DNA of 36,574 nucleotides from CADEEN01 sp963740395 (GTDB lineage: Bacteria > Pseudomonadota > Gammaproteobacteria > Burkholderiales > Burkholderiaceae_C), in contig CAVUEP010000030.1 in the NCBI GenBank assembly GCA_963740395.1, positions 1-36,574 of the forward strand, in the 5' to 3' direction. How positions within the stretch are numbered: the first letter of the stretch is position 1; each line of letters starts with the position of its first letter. A program made the position numbers and the translations under genes. Below are positions 1-8,090 of this stretch, in pieces. The notes under the pieces are model-generated. The model had not been told where the DNA came from, ran no database searches, and was given only the letters and a program-made list of their open reading frames with translations.

Positions 1-72
1 ATCGAGGCGCGGCGCCCGGGAATAGTCCTCCGCCACGGCTCATCCCCTGTCGATTGCGCCGGAGGACTCTTG

Positions 73-222
73 ATGAAGACACTCGTTCTCGCCAACCAGA
101 AGGGTGGCGTCGGCAAATCCGCCGTGGCCACGCTGCTGGCACATCACCTGGTGCAGCATGGCCGGCGCGTACTGGCGGTCGACCTGGACCACCAGGGCAA
201 CTTTGGCAGCCCCATACAGCGG
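73..222 (+). pseudogene. ParA/MinD-type ATPase, N-terminal fragment
   Basis: About 50 residues of a ParA-family partition ATPase. The deviant Walker A motif KGGVGKS lies near residues 9-15, followed by the A' motif VDLDHQGN. ATG at 73 is preferred over TTG at 70 because GGAGG at 61-65 is well spaced for it. Homology stops at about 215-235, where the opposite strand becomes the C-terminal part of a LuxE-like protein; the open frame running on to 471 is antisense to that gene. Plasmid-type ParA proteins have about 200-260 residues, so most of the gene is missing. ParA proteins bind ATP and move or segregate DNA; this fragment would lack the rest of the fold. It may be real truncation or an assembly join. 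The family call is firm, the breakpoint approximate. Confidence 0.7.
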
Positions 223-1404
223 TCGAAGGCGCGCTGCGGCCTTGCCGGTCACTTTCTTGACATCCGCCGGCGCCGCTGGCCGCGCGGTCATCTTCTCGCC
301 CATGATGTCGCCGCAGCCCCGGACCTCGGCCTTTCGAGCTCTTCCCAATACGCGAAAGCGGGTGCCACCCCAGCCTTCTTCGCCGCCCTCCGCCAGGCTG
401 CTATTCGCCCGGCCCGTGACGACACCGACATCGTCGGTGAGCACGGCAATGCCCGGATAGGCGTGCGGTAACGGCGTTAAGAACTCCAGCAACCCTTCCT
501 CGCCGTCGGGCAGAGGCGCCAAGGTCTTCGGGTCGCGCACGATGACCTCGGCAAAGACCGGGCAATGCTTGTCGCCACTCGGGCCTGTCGGATAGGTGAC
601 GCCCATCTGCTCGGTAAAGCCGTAGAAGTCGACGATCCGCTCGCGCGGCACCCCGAGCGTGCGTTTGACAACGTCGTCGAAGGTCGAGCGAGGAACTTGC
701 TGATCGGCTAGCTTCTTCCAACCGCCGATATGGACGACATGGGATCCCTCGGGCAGGATCAGCTGCCGACCGGTGCGGGCTAAAGGCTCAAGGGCATAGG
801 CATAGAGCACATAGGTGAAGCCGAAAACCACCGCCGGCCGATCCACGTTCCCCATCGCTTGCGCGAAGGCATCATTGTCAATGATGAGCGTGCCGTCGTC
901 CTGCGTGCGCATCAGATAGCGCACCTCGCTTGCGAGATTGAGAAAGCCACGCACAGCTGCGCCGCGTGCGCCCAGGCCTAGGCTGTCGGTATTCGGCGGT
1001 ACATCGAGGACCAGGAAGGGCCGCCGTTGGCGACCGAGTGCTGCAGCGATTACGGCGGTGAGTGCCTTGACCTGGCGTTTTGCCGTGACCCGATCGATCA
1101 CGATCTTGCTGGGAATGCCGCTGGTTGCCGATGAGTGCAAGGTCGTCCGGATCGAATCTTTCTCGACCGAGCGCAGCAGGTCGGCGTTTTCTTTGAAGGC
1201 CTGGACCGGCAGATAGGGAATTGCGTCAAGCGAATCGAAGACGAACTCGGGGTCGAAGCCGCGCTTCGAGCAAAAGCGCCGATAGGCCGGGCAGTGCGAC
1301 GTATGATGCTGGTAGGCGATGTTCATCGCAGCCAGCAGGTGGCGCTGGCGTTCCTGTTCCGGAACGGCGTAGGGCGGAAAGTCCAAGAGGTCGTCGATCA
1401 GCAT
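222..1404 (-). CDS. LuxE-like acyl-protein synthetase (3' end probably replaced)
   Basis: About 394 residues of an acyl-protein synthetase of the LuxE/ANL-like family, which activates a carboxylic acid as acyl-AMP and passes it to a protein or thiol. Family features are a Ser/Thr-rich loop (LHSSATSGIPSK, near residue 93), VVFGFTYVLYAYAL, DFYGFTEQMGVTYPT and a C-terminal VLGRARKAEVRGCGDIMGEK. The ATG at 1404 shares one base with the stop of the upstream alcohol dehydrogenase (TGATG), so the two are translationally coupled. The frame stays open to 40, but its last ~60 codons are antisense to parA and are not LuxE-like; the native stop was probably near the join. The block looks less GC-rich than its neighbours. 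No luxA, B, C or D is present, so bioluminescence is not implied. Confidence 0.7.
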
Positions 1405-1668
1405 CAAGCCATGGCCATTTCGAGGATCGATTGAATCACCTGCTCGTCGAGCGGGCGCGGATTGGCGCGGGCGCAGGGATCTTTAAGCGCGCCGCGGAGA
1501 AGGTCGGGATCAGAGGATTCGATCGTCGCATGCTCCGGCAACGCCACGTCCAGCGTCAGGCAAAGCGTCTCGACCTGGGCGGCCAGCGCCAAGGCGTCAT
1601 CGAGACCCAAAGCCACAGCCAGACGGCCATATTCGTCTCGCACCCCGGGCTCGCCGCAGTTGTAGCGC
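1404..1668 (-). pseudogene. Iron-containing alcohol dehydrogenase, C-terminal fragment
   Basis: The last ~86 residues resemble the C-terminal helical domain of group III (Fe-dependent) alcohol dehydrogenases: a YN...VRDEYGRLAVALG segment, then DPCARANPRPLDEQVIQSIL, the usual 'NPR' end of the family. Upstream of about 1668 the frame is antisense to an Hsp70-like gene and homology stops, so the nucleotide-binding domain and the metal-binding His residues are missing. The stop overlaps the LuxE-like start (TGATG), suggesting an operon in the source genome in which an alcohol or aldehyde oxidoreductase works with acyl activation. The family assignment rests on a short region. Confidence 0.55.
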
Positions 1669-1669
1669 A

Positions 1670-2910
1670 GAGCACGGCCCGCGCGGTGCAGCTGCTGGAG
1701 ATCGAGCCCGGCCACCCGACCATGCCGACGGCGGTGTTCTATGGCGTGGAGGGGCTGGCGCCGCACGAGGCGCCGCGGCGGCTGTATGGGCGCGCGGCGG
1801 TGGCGGCCTATGTCGAAGGCAGCGAGGGGCGCCTGATGCGCTCGATGAAGAGCATCCTCGGCTCGTCGCTGGTCGAGCAGACGCACCGACCTCGGCGCCG
1901 GCCACTCGATCACGTACGAGGAAGTCGTGGCCGGCTACCTGCGCCACCTCAAGCAACAGGCGCAAGCGCATCTGGGCACGCCGATCACGCAGGCCGTGCT
2001 GGGTCGCCCGGTGTTCTTCGTCGACGACGACCCCGTGCGCGACGCCAAGGCCCAGGCTGCGTTGGAAGCCGCGGCGCGCGCGGTCGGCTTCGCCGAGGTG
2101 CAGTTCCAGTACGAGCCGATCGCCGCCGCGCTCGACTACGAGCAGCGCACGACGCGAGCAGGTCGTGCTGGTGGCCGACATCGGTGGCGGCACGTCGGAC
2201 TTCTCCGTGGTCCGTGTCGGGCCCGAGCGGCGCGTGCGCAGCGAGCGTCGCGACGACATCCTGGCCAACCACGGCGTGCACGCCGCAGGCACCGACTTCG
2301 ACCGCCACATCGAGCTGGCCTGCATCCTGCCGATCTGCGGCTACAAGGGCCTGGGTCCGAGCAGGCGGGGCAGCGCCTCGCGAAGTGCCGAGCGGGGTCT
2401 ACTTCGACCTGGCCACCTGGCACTTGATCAACACCGTCTACATACCGCAGCGCGTGGCCGAGGTGGCGAGCATGCGCGACTTCTACGGCGACGCGCGCCA
2501 GCACGAGCGCCTGATGGCGGTGGTCACGCAGCGCCTGGGGCATGCGCTGGCGGCGCGGCCGAGCAGGGCAAGATCGACAGTCGCCGACGGCGATGCAGGC
2601 TTGTCGCGCTCGATGCGCATCGAGCCGGGCCTGGCGGCCGCGGGACGAAGCGCAGGCGGCGGCGCGCGATCGGCGCGGATCTCGAACGCGTCGTCGCCGC
2701 CGCGCGCGAGACGCTGCGCCTGGCGGGCTGCGCCGACGCGGTGGACGCGCTGTATCTCACCGGCGGCTCGACCGGCTGGCGCCGCTGGTGCAACGCCTGG
2801 CGGCGGTGTTGCCCGGCTGCACGATGGTGCGCGGCGACCGGTTCGCCAGCGTGGCGCAGGGCCTGGGCCTGCAGGCGCGGCGGCTGTTTGCGCCGACCGC
2901 GCGCGCGTAA
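1670..2910 (+). pseudogene. Hsp70-family chaperone (YegD-like), frameshifted, 5' end missing
   Basis: A DnaK-related ATPase of the YegD type, readable only by hopping frames. Segments in order: GHPTMPTAVFYGVEG; SEGRLMRSMKSILGSSL; VLGRPVFFVDDDP; FQYEPIAAALDYE; VADIGGGTSDFSVVRVG (phosphate-2 loop); DFDRHIELACILP; SGVYFDLATWHLINTVYIP; ALYLTGGSTG (adenosine loop); and a terminal RGDRFASVAQGLGLQA. At least seven shifts lie between about 1885 and 2775, most of them +1. The first ~15-20 residues (phosphate-1 loop) are absent because the LuxE/ADH block adjoins at about 1668. Each segment is well conserved up to its break, which points to base-calling errors. YegD proteins are Hsp70 variants of uncertain client range. 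Confidence 0.75.
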
Positions 2911-2968
2911 CGCAGAATGGACCGTGGGTGCCCGCATTGGCGCCACCGTCCATCCGATCAACACCTCG

Positions 2969-3877
2969 ATGCTCTCCCACCTGCCTGCTCCCGTGCGCGG
3001 CGCCTTCACGGGCCTGGTACTGGCACTGAACACGCTGCTGGTCTCCGCGAGCCTGGTGCTGCCCGCGCTGCTCAAGCTGCTGCTGCCGGTAGCGGGCGTG
3101 CGCCGTGCGGCAGACCGGGCGCTGAACGCGCTGGCCTCGACCTGGGTCGCGGTCAACAACGCCTGGATCGCCGCGGTGCGCCCGACGGCGCACTGGGACG
3201 TGCAGGGCGTCGACGATCTGCACCCGCGCGGCTGGTACCTGGTGTCGCGCAACCACCAGAGCTGGGTCGACATCTTGGTGCTGCAGCACCTGCTGAACCG
3301 CCGCATCCCGTTGCTGAAGTTCTTTCTCAAGCAGCAGCTGATCTGGGTGCCGGTGATCGGCCTGGCCTGGTGGGCGCTGGACTTCCCGTTCATGCGCGCG
3401 GCATTCGGACAGGGCTGCGCGCACCCGAGAAGCGGCACGAGGACCTGCAGACCACCCGGCGCGCCTGCGAGAAGTTCGCGCTGGTGCCGACCAGCGTGAT
3501 GAATTTCGTCGAAGGCACGCGCTTCACGCCGGCCAAGCACGCGGCCAGCAGGCGCCTACCGCCACCTGCTCAAGCCCAAGGCCGGCGGCCTGGCGATCGC
3601 GCTGGCCACCATGGGCGAGCAGTTCGATGCCCTGCTGGACGTGACCATCGTCTACCCGCAGGGCACGCCCACCTTCACGGACCTGCTGTGCGGGCGCCTG
3701 GACCGCGTGATCGTGCGCGTGCAGCAGCGCGAGATCCCGCCCGAGGTGCTGGGCAGCGACCCGATCGGCGACAAGGCCTACCGCCAGCGCATCAGCGCCT
3801 GGGTCGAGCAGCAGTGGAGCGAGAAGGACCAGCTGATCGACGCGCTGCGGCGTGGCGATGGGGATGTGCCGGGATAG
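2969..3877 (+). pseudogene. 1-acyl-glycerol-3-phosphate acyltransferase-like (PlsC/YihG type), frameshifted
   Basis: A membrane acyltransferase of the PlsC superfamily, expected to move an acyl chain onto lysophosphatidic acid or a related acceptor at the inner membrane. ATG at 2969 begins a hydrophobic N-terminus (GAFTGLVLALNTLLVSASLVL). The catalytic NHxxxxD motif appears as SRNHQSWVDI, and the acceptor motif as NFVEGTRFT, a YihG-like form. The frame shifts near 3410 and again near 3550, after which the tail DALLDVTIVYPQGTPTF...RRGDGDVPG runs to TAG at 3875-3877. Joined length is about 300 residues, near normal for YihG-like proteins. The chaperone gene ends 58 bases upstream on the same strand. 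Confidence 0.75.
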
Positions 3878-3924
3878 GCGGCTCTTGCATAGCGGTTTTC
3901 CGCCCCGGGTCTGCGGCCAACCCG

Positions 3925-4647
3925 CTAGGGTGTCAGGTTGGGCGTCAGGAGACATCCGTTTGGGCGCGGCGCGGCGCGGCGCGTCGAGGCGAACGCGCTC
4001 GTGCCCAGCCAACGCCACAGGTCTTGCGCCTCGCGCTTCGCTCCATCCACACGGATCTCGCGCGACTGAAGGGCCTGCGCCGGCGTGCGGTCGCCCGCCC
4101 ACACTTCGGTCAATGCGCGCACGGAAGCATCCACCACGAGCGTGAGCTCGCGTCCCGGGTCGTCGCGGCACAGGTCGGCCACGCCGTCCTCCACGACAAG
4201 CCACCAGGCCCGCTCGCCTGCCCGTGCGTCGCGGAACTGGAAGTGGATGACCACGGGGCTGGACGGGAACTCCGGGATGCACGCGAAGCGGCGCACGTCC
4301 CACATCAGCAGGCCGGCATCGAGTTCATCATCGCGCAGGCGGCTGCCGATCCACCGCGCACCCCAATGGCCCAGCGCCATGACGATGGGTCGAAGGTCCT
4401 CGCCCGCCTCGGTGAGGCTGTACTCCCACACCTTGCCGACGGCGTCGCGCCGCACGACACCGAATTCCTCGAGACGACGCAGCCGCTGCGTCAGCAGGCT
4501 GGTGGACATGCGCGGTACGCCGCGATGCAGGTCGTTGAAGCGTTTGCTGCCGCACAGCAGCTCGCGCACGACCAGCGGCGTCCAGCGCTCGCACAACGCC
4601 TCGGCACCCCGGGCAACCGTGCAGAACTGACCGTAGCTGTTTTCCAT
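3925..4647 (-). CDS. HxlR-family transcriptional regulator with SCP2-like C-terminal region
   Basis: 240 residues. The N-terminal ~100 match the HxlR winged helix: CERWTPLVVRELLCGSKRFNDL, then SLLTQRLRRLEEFGVVRR and YSLTEAGEDLRPI. The remaining ~120 residues (VVIHFQFRDARAGERAWWLVVEDG...LTLVVDASVRALTEVWAGD) look like the SCP2-type domain found in longer HxlR proteins, a possible ligand sensor. ATG at 4647 has GGAGA about 8 bases upstream. The gene diverges from the nitrilase across a 106-bp gap, an arrangement in which such regulators commonly control the neighbour; that role is inferred, and I saw no clear operator. The last ~15 residues are low complexity. Confidence 0.85.
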   Translation of the reverse strand: MENSYGQFCTVARGAEALCERWTPLVVRELLCGSKRFNDLHRGVPRMSTSLLTQRLRRLEEFGVVRRDAVGKVWEYSLTEAGEDLRPIVMALGHWGARWIGSRLRDDELDAGLLMWDVRRFACIPEFPSSPVVIHFQFRDARAGERAWWLVVEDGVADLCRDDPGRELTLVVDASVRALTEVWAGDRTPAQALQSREIRVDGAKREAQDLWRWLGTSAFASTRRAAPRPNGCLLTPNLTP

Positions 4648-4753
4648 CGCATCGTCTCCGGAACGTACAACGCTTCAGATTCTGGACTGGTCCGGGCGCC
4701 TCGTCACGCGCACGCTGTCCCTGTCGGGCAGCCACCTGCCCAGGAGAGACACC

Positions 4754-5701
4754 ATGACCAAGATCGCCATCATTCAGCGCCCGCCGGTCTTGCTCGATCG
4801 CGGCGCCACCATCGCCAGGGCCGTGCAATGGGTCGCCGAGGCCGCCGCGGCAGGGGCGTCGCTGATCGTCTTTCCCGAGTCGTTCATTCCGGGTTACCCG
4901 TCCTGGATCTGGCGGCTCGCGGCAGGAAAGGACGGCGCCGTCATGGGCCAATTGCACGCACGCTTGCTCGCCAACGCGGTCGACGTCGGCGCGCGGCGAC
5001 CTGGCCGAACTGTGCGAGGCCGCCCGCGCCCACGACGTGACGATCGTGTGCGGCATCAATGAATGCGATCGCAGCGCTGGGCGGCGGCACGCTCTACAAC
5101 AGCGTCGTCGTCATCGGCAGCGACGGCAAGGTGCTGAACCGGCACCGCAAGCTGATGCCGACCAACCCCGAACGCATGGTGCATGGCTTGGGCGATGCGT
5201 CCGGGTTGCGCGCGGTCGACACGCCGGCCGGCCGCATCGGCTGCCTCATCTGCTGGGAGAACTACATGCCGCTGGCGCGCTACGCGCTCTACGCCCAGGG
5301 CGTGGAGATCTACGTCGCGCCCACCTACGACAGTGGCGACGCCTGGATCGCGCACGATGCGCCACATCGCGCTCGAAGGTCGCTGCTGGGTCATCGGCAG
5401 CGGCACGCCGCTGCGCGCCAGCGACATTCCCGCAGGACTTCCCGGCCCGCGCCGCAGCTGTTCCCCGATGCCGGAGGAATGGATCAACGATGGCGACTCG
5501 GTGGTGATCGATCCGATGGGCAAGATCGTCGCCGGCCCGTTGCGCCGCGAGGCCGGCATGTTGTATGCAGAGATCGACGTGGCACGCGTCGCGCCGTCAC
5601 GCCGAACGCTCGACGTCACCGGGCACTACGCGCGCGCGGACATCTTCGAGCTGCACGTGCACCGCGCGCCGGCGACACCCGTGCGCTTTACAGACGAGTG
5701 A
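4754..5701 (+). pseudogene. Nitrilase (carbon-nitrogen hydrolase superfamily), frameshifted
   Basis: Joined, this is a nitrilase of about 315 residues, the usual size. The catalytic triad is visible: Glu42 in FPESFIPGYPSW, Lys in NRHRKLMPTNPER, and Cys in CLICWENYMPLARYALY. The CWEN form and the GYPSW loop favour a true nitrilase (nitrile to carboxylate plus ammonia) over an amidase. ATG at 4754 has AGGAGAG at 4742-4748. Three +1 shifts, near 4985, 5060 and 5355, split it; removing one base at each restores a continuous protein ending at TGA 5699-5701. It is divergent from the HxlR regulator and 49 bases before an FAD oxidase on the same strand, likely one operon. The substrate cannot be read from the sequence. 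Confidence 0.8.
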
Positions 5702-5750
5702 GCGCGACCGTATGACGACAGACGTTCTCAACTCTTCTCGGAGACAACTC

Positions 5751-7171
5751 ATGACGCTCAAGCTTGCACGAATGGACGGTGGGACCGTGGACCTTGCACC
5801 GGAGGATCTGCAGGCGTTCAAGGCCGGATTCAAAGGCCAGGTGCTGACCGCGGATGACGCGCAATACGAGGAGACGCGCAAGATCTGGAACGCGATGATC
5901 GATCGTCGCCCCGGCCTGATCGCTCGCTGCACCGGAACGGTCGATGTCGTGCAGGCCGTTCGGTTCGCGCGCCAGCACGGGCTTCTCAGTTCGGTGCGCG
6001 GCGGCGGCCACAACATCGCAGGGCTCGCGGTCTGCGAGGGCGGGCTCATGATCGACATGTCGCTGCTGCGAGGCGTTTGGGTCGATCCCGTGCGCCGCAC
6101 GGCTCGCGCGCAAGCCGGCTGCACGCTGGCCGACGTCGACCGCGAGACCCAGCTGCACGGGCTGGCCGCCGTGCTCGGCTTTGTTTCGGCCACCGGCATT
6201 GCCGGCCTCACCGTCGGCGGCGGATTCGGCTACCTCACGCGTCGCCACGGCTGGACCTGCGACACCGTGGTCTCGATGGAAGTCGTGACCGCCGGCGGCG
6301 ACGTCCTGCGTGTGTCCGAGCACGAGAACGCGGACCTGTTCTGGGCGCTGCGCGGCGGCAGCGGCAACTTCGGCATCGTCACGTCCTTCGAGTACCGGCT
6401 CTTTCCCGTCGGCCCTGAGATCCTGGGCGGCGCGATCGCGTGGCGCGGCGACGACGCCAAGCAGGTTCTCGAGGCCTACCGCGAGTTCAGCGCCAAGGCG
6501 CCGCGCGAACTGACCAGCGTGGCGGTGCTGCGGATCGCACCGCCGGCGCCTTGGCTGCCCAAGGAGATGCACGGCAAGCCGATCGTTGCCATCTTCGTCT
6601 GCCACAGCGGCAAGGTCGAAGACGGCGAAGCCCTGCTCGCGCCGCTGCGCGCGCTCGGTCGGCCGGTGGCCGACATCGTGACGCGTCGGCCCTATACGCA
6701 GATGCAGAGCCTGCTCGACGCCACGCAGCCCAAGGGACGGCGCTACTACTGGAAGTCGCACTACCTGCCGGGCATCGACGGCAGACCATCGACCTCGCGG
6801 TGGAGCATGCGGGCCGCATTCGATCGCCGCATTCGGCGATCCTGATGTTCCAGATCCAGGGCGCGCTGGGCGAGCTGCCGGCCGGGCACTCGCCGGTCGG
6901 CAACCGCGACGCGGCCTATGTGCTGAACATCGCCGGCTCGTGGGAGAAGCCGGGCGATGACGACGTCAACGTCGAGTGGGCGCGCGACTGCTTCGAGGCG
7001 ACGCGCGCCTGCTCGACCGGCGGCACCTACATCAACTTCCTCACCGAGGACGAGGGCCAGGACCGCATCGAGGCCGCGTACGGCCGATCCAACCTGGACC
7101 GACTCGCGGCGCTCAAGCGCAAGTACGACCCCGACAACTTATTCCGCCACACCAAGAGCGTCTCGGGTTAA
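5751..7171 (+). pseudogene. FAD-linked oxidase, berberine-bridge (BBE) type, one frameshift
   Basis: A PCMH-type FAD oxidoreductase of about 470 residues. The FAD domain has RGGGHNIAGLAVCEGGLMIDMS, whose His is the usual covalent flavin site of the family, and then TVGGGFGYLTRRHGWTCD and LFWALRGGSGNFGIVTSFEY. The BBE domain closes the protein: GGTYINFLTEDEGQDRIEAAYG and LKRKYDPDNLFR. A shift near 6780 moves the last ~125 codons to another frame (net -1 or +2). ATG at 5751 is preferred over 5712 because TCGGAGA at 5738-5744 is well placed. The gene follows the nitrilase closely. BBE enzymes oxidise alcohols, sugars or C-N bonds; the substrate is unknown. Confidence 0.8.
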
Positions 7172-7193
7172 CCGACCTGCTCGATCGACGCGC

Positions 7194-7222
7194 GCCATGT
7201 GCCGCTGCCCGCGGCACATGGC
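7194..7222. terminator. 12-bp perfect stem-loop between convergent genes
   Basis: GCCATGTGCCGC at 7194-7205 and its exact reverse complement at 7211-7222 enclose the loop TGCCC. It lies 23 bases after the oxidase stop and faces the 3' end of the response-regulator operon, a typical place for a shared terminator. There is no T-run on either side, so intrinsic termination is uncertain. Confidence 0.5.
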
Positions 7223-7272
7223 TCGCCATCAGCGGCGAGAACCAGAACAATCCGACTGGGCGTGTCGCCGCG

Positions 7273-7383
7273 TCAACCTGCGAAGCGAGGGAACACCAGT
7301 GCGGCGCTGGTGCCGCCGAAGCTGAAGCTGTTGGACATCAGCGTGTTCAACGGCGCGTCCAGGCGCTGGCGCAGGATCGGCAG
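7273..7383 (-). pseudogene. Orphan 3' end of a beta-ketoacyl-ACP synthase
   Basis: The last 36 codons plus stop of a KAS protein: LPILRQRLDAPLNT, then MSNSFSFGGTSAALVF and the end PRFAG. The intact fabB in this window (18034-18144) ends almost the same way, and by hand alignment the two 111-bp stretches differ at about 11 positions, close to 90 percent identity. Upstream of 7383 the similarity stops, so the active-site Cys and both His residues are missing. Since the copies differ by about 10 percent, this is not a fresh duplication; it is more likely the relic of a paralogue or of a rearrangement. It ends 26 bases from the response-regulator stop. Confidence 0.7.
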
Positions 7384-7409
7384 ACAGTAGCTCGCCTCCC
7401 GTGCGCCGC

Positions 7410-8090
7410 TCACTCCGGCGCATCGAAGCGATAACCGACGCCGTACACCGACGTGATGCAATTGCTGCCCGACTCGACGTCAGCGATTTTGCGGCGCAGG
7501 TTCTTGACGTGGCTGTCGATGGCGCGATCACTCACGTCGCGCAGATCGCCATGCACGCTATCGAGCAACTGCGCACGCGAGAACACCCGCCCAGGGCGAC
7601 TGAGCAGCAGTCGCAGCATGCGAAATTCGAGCGGCGTGAGCGACAGCCACTGGTCACGCCAGGCAATGCGCAGGCCAGATTCGTCGACGGCCCAAGCTTG
7701 CTTCGACGCCAAGACACGGCCGTCGCTGCGGCGCACCAGGGCACGCACGCGGGCCATGACCTCGCGCGGGCTGAAGGGTTTGCACACATAGTCATCGGCG
7801 CCGGTGTCCAGTCCCAGCAGACGGTCCACCTCGTCGACGCGCGCGGTCAGCATCAGGATCGGCACGTCGCTGAACTGCCGCACGGCACGACAGACGCCGA
7901 TGCCGTCCAAGCCGGGCAACATCAGATCCAGAACAATCAGGGCCGGCACCGCTTGTTCGATCTGCTGCAACGCAATCTGTCCATCCGCGACAGCGCTGGC
8001 ATCGAAGCCTTCGTTGCGCAGGTAGTCGAGCAGCAACTGCGCGATCTTTTCGTCGTCTTCGACCACGAGGACGCGTCGCATCGAAGTCAT
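7410..8090 (-). CDS. OmpR/PhoB-family response regulator (BaeR-like)
   Basis: 226 residues. The receiver domain has the acidic pair EDD at 11-13, the phospho-acceptor Asp55 in VLDLMLPG, a switch Thr in MLTAR and Lys in CKPFSP. The C-terminal winged helix follows: WLSLTPLEFRMLRLLLSRPGRVFSRAQLLD, then DRAIDSHVKNLRRKI and VYGVGYRFD. ATG at 8090 overlaps the kinase stop by four bases (ATGA) and has AGGAGAA just upstream, so the two are translated together. It probably acts on the divergent operon that starts at 9731; repeated motifs in that gap are described separately. The signal is unknown, and the BaeR likeness rests on general resemblance only. Confidence 0.9.
   Translation of the reverse strand: MTSMRRVLVVEDDEKIAQLLLDYLRNEGFDASAVADGQIALQQIEQAVPALIVLDLMLPGLDGIGVCRAVRQFSDVPILMLTARVDEVDRLLGLDTGADDYVCKPFSPREVMARVRALVRRSDGRVLASKQAWAVDESGLRIAWRDQWLSLTPLEFRMLRLLLSRPGRVFSRAQLLDSVHGDLRDVSDRAIDSHVKNLRRKIADVESGSNCITSVYGVGYRFDAPE

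Noticed and set aside
40..221. C-terminal extension of the LuxE-like protein
   Set aside because: These ~60 codons are antisense to a ParA start with its own GGAGG and do not resemble LuxE.
222..1404. Bioluminescence (lux) operon
   Set aside because: Only a LuxE-like gene is present, with no luxA, B, C or D; LuxE relatives occur widely in non-luminous bacteria.
3892..3903. Stem GCGG-TTTT-CCGC after the acyltransferase as a terminator
   Set aside because: Only a four-base stem and no T-run; too weak to call.
7273..7383. Recent duplication of fabB
   Set aside because: About 11 differences in 111 bp, several of them amino-acid changing, argue for an older paralogue.
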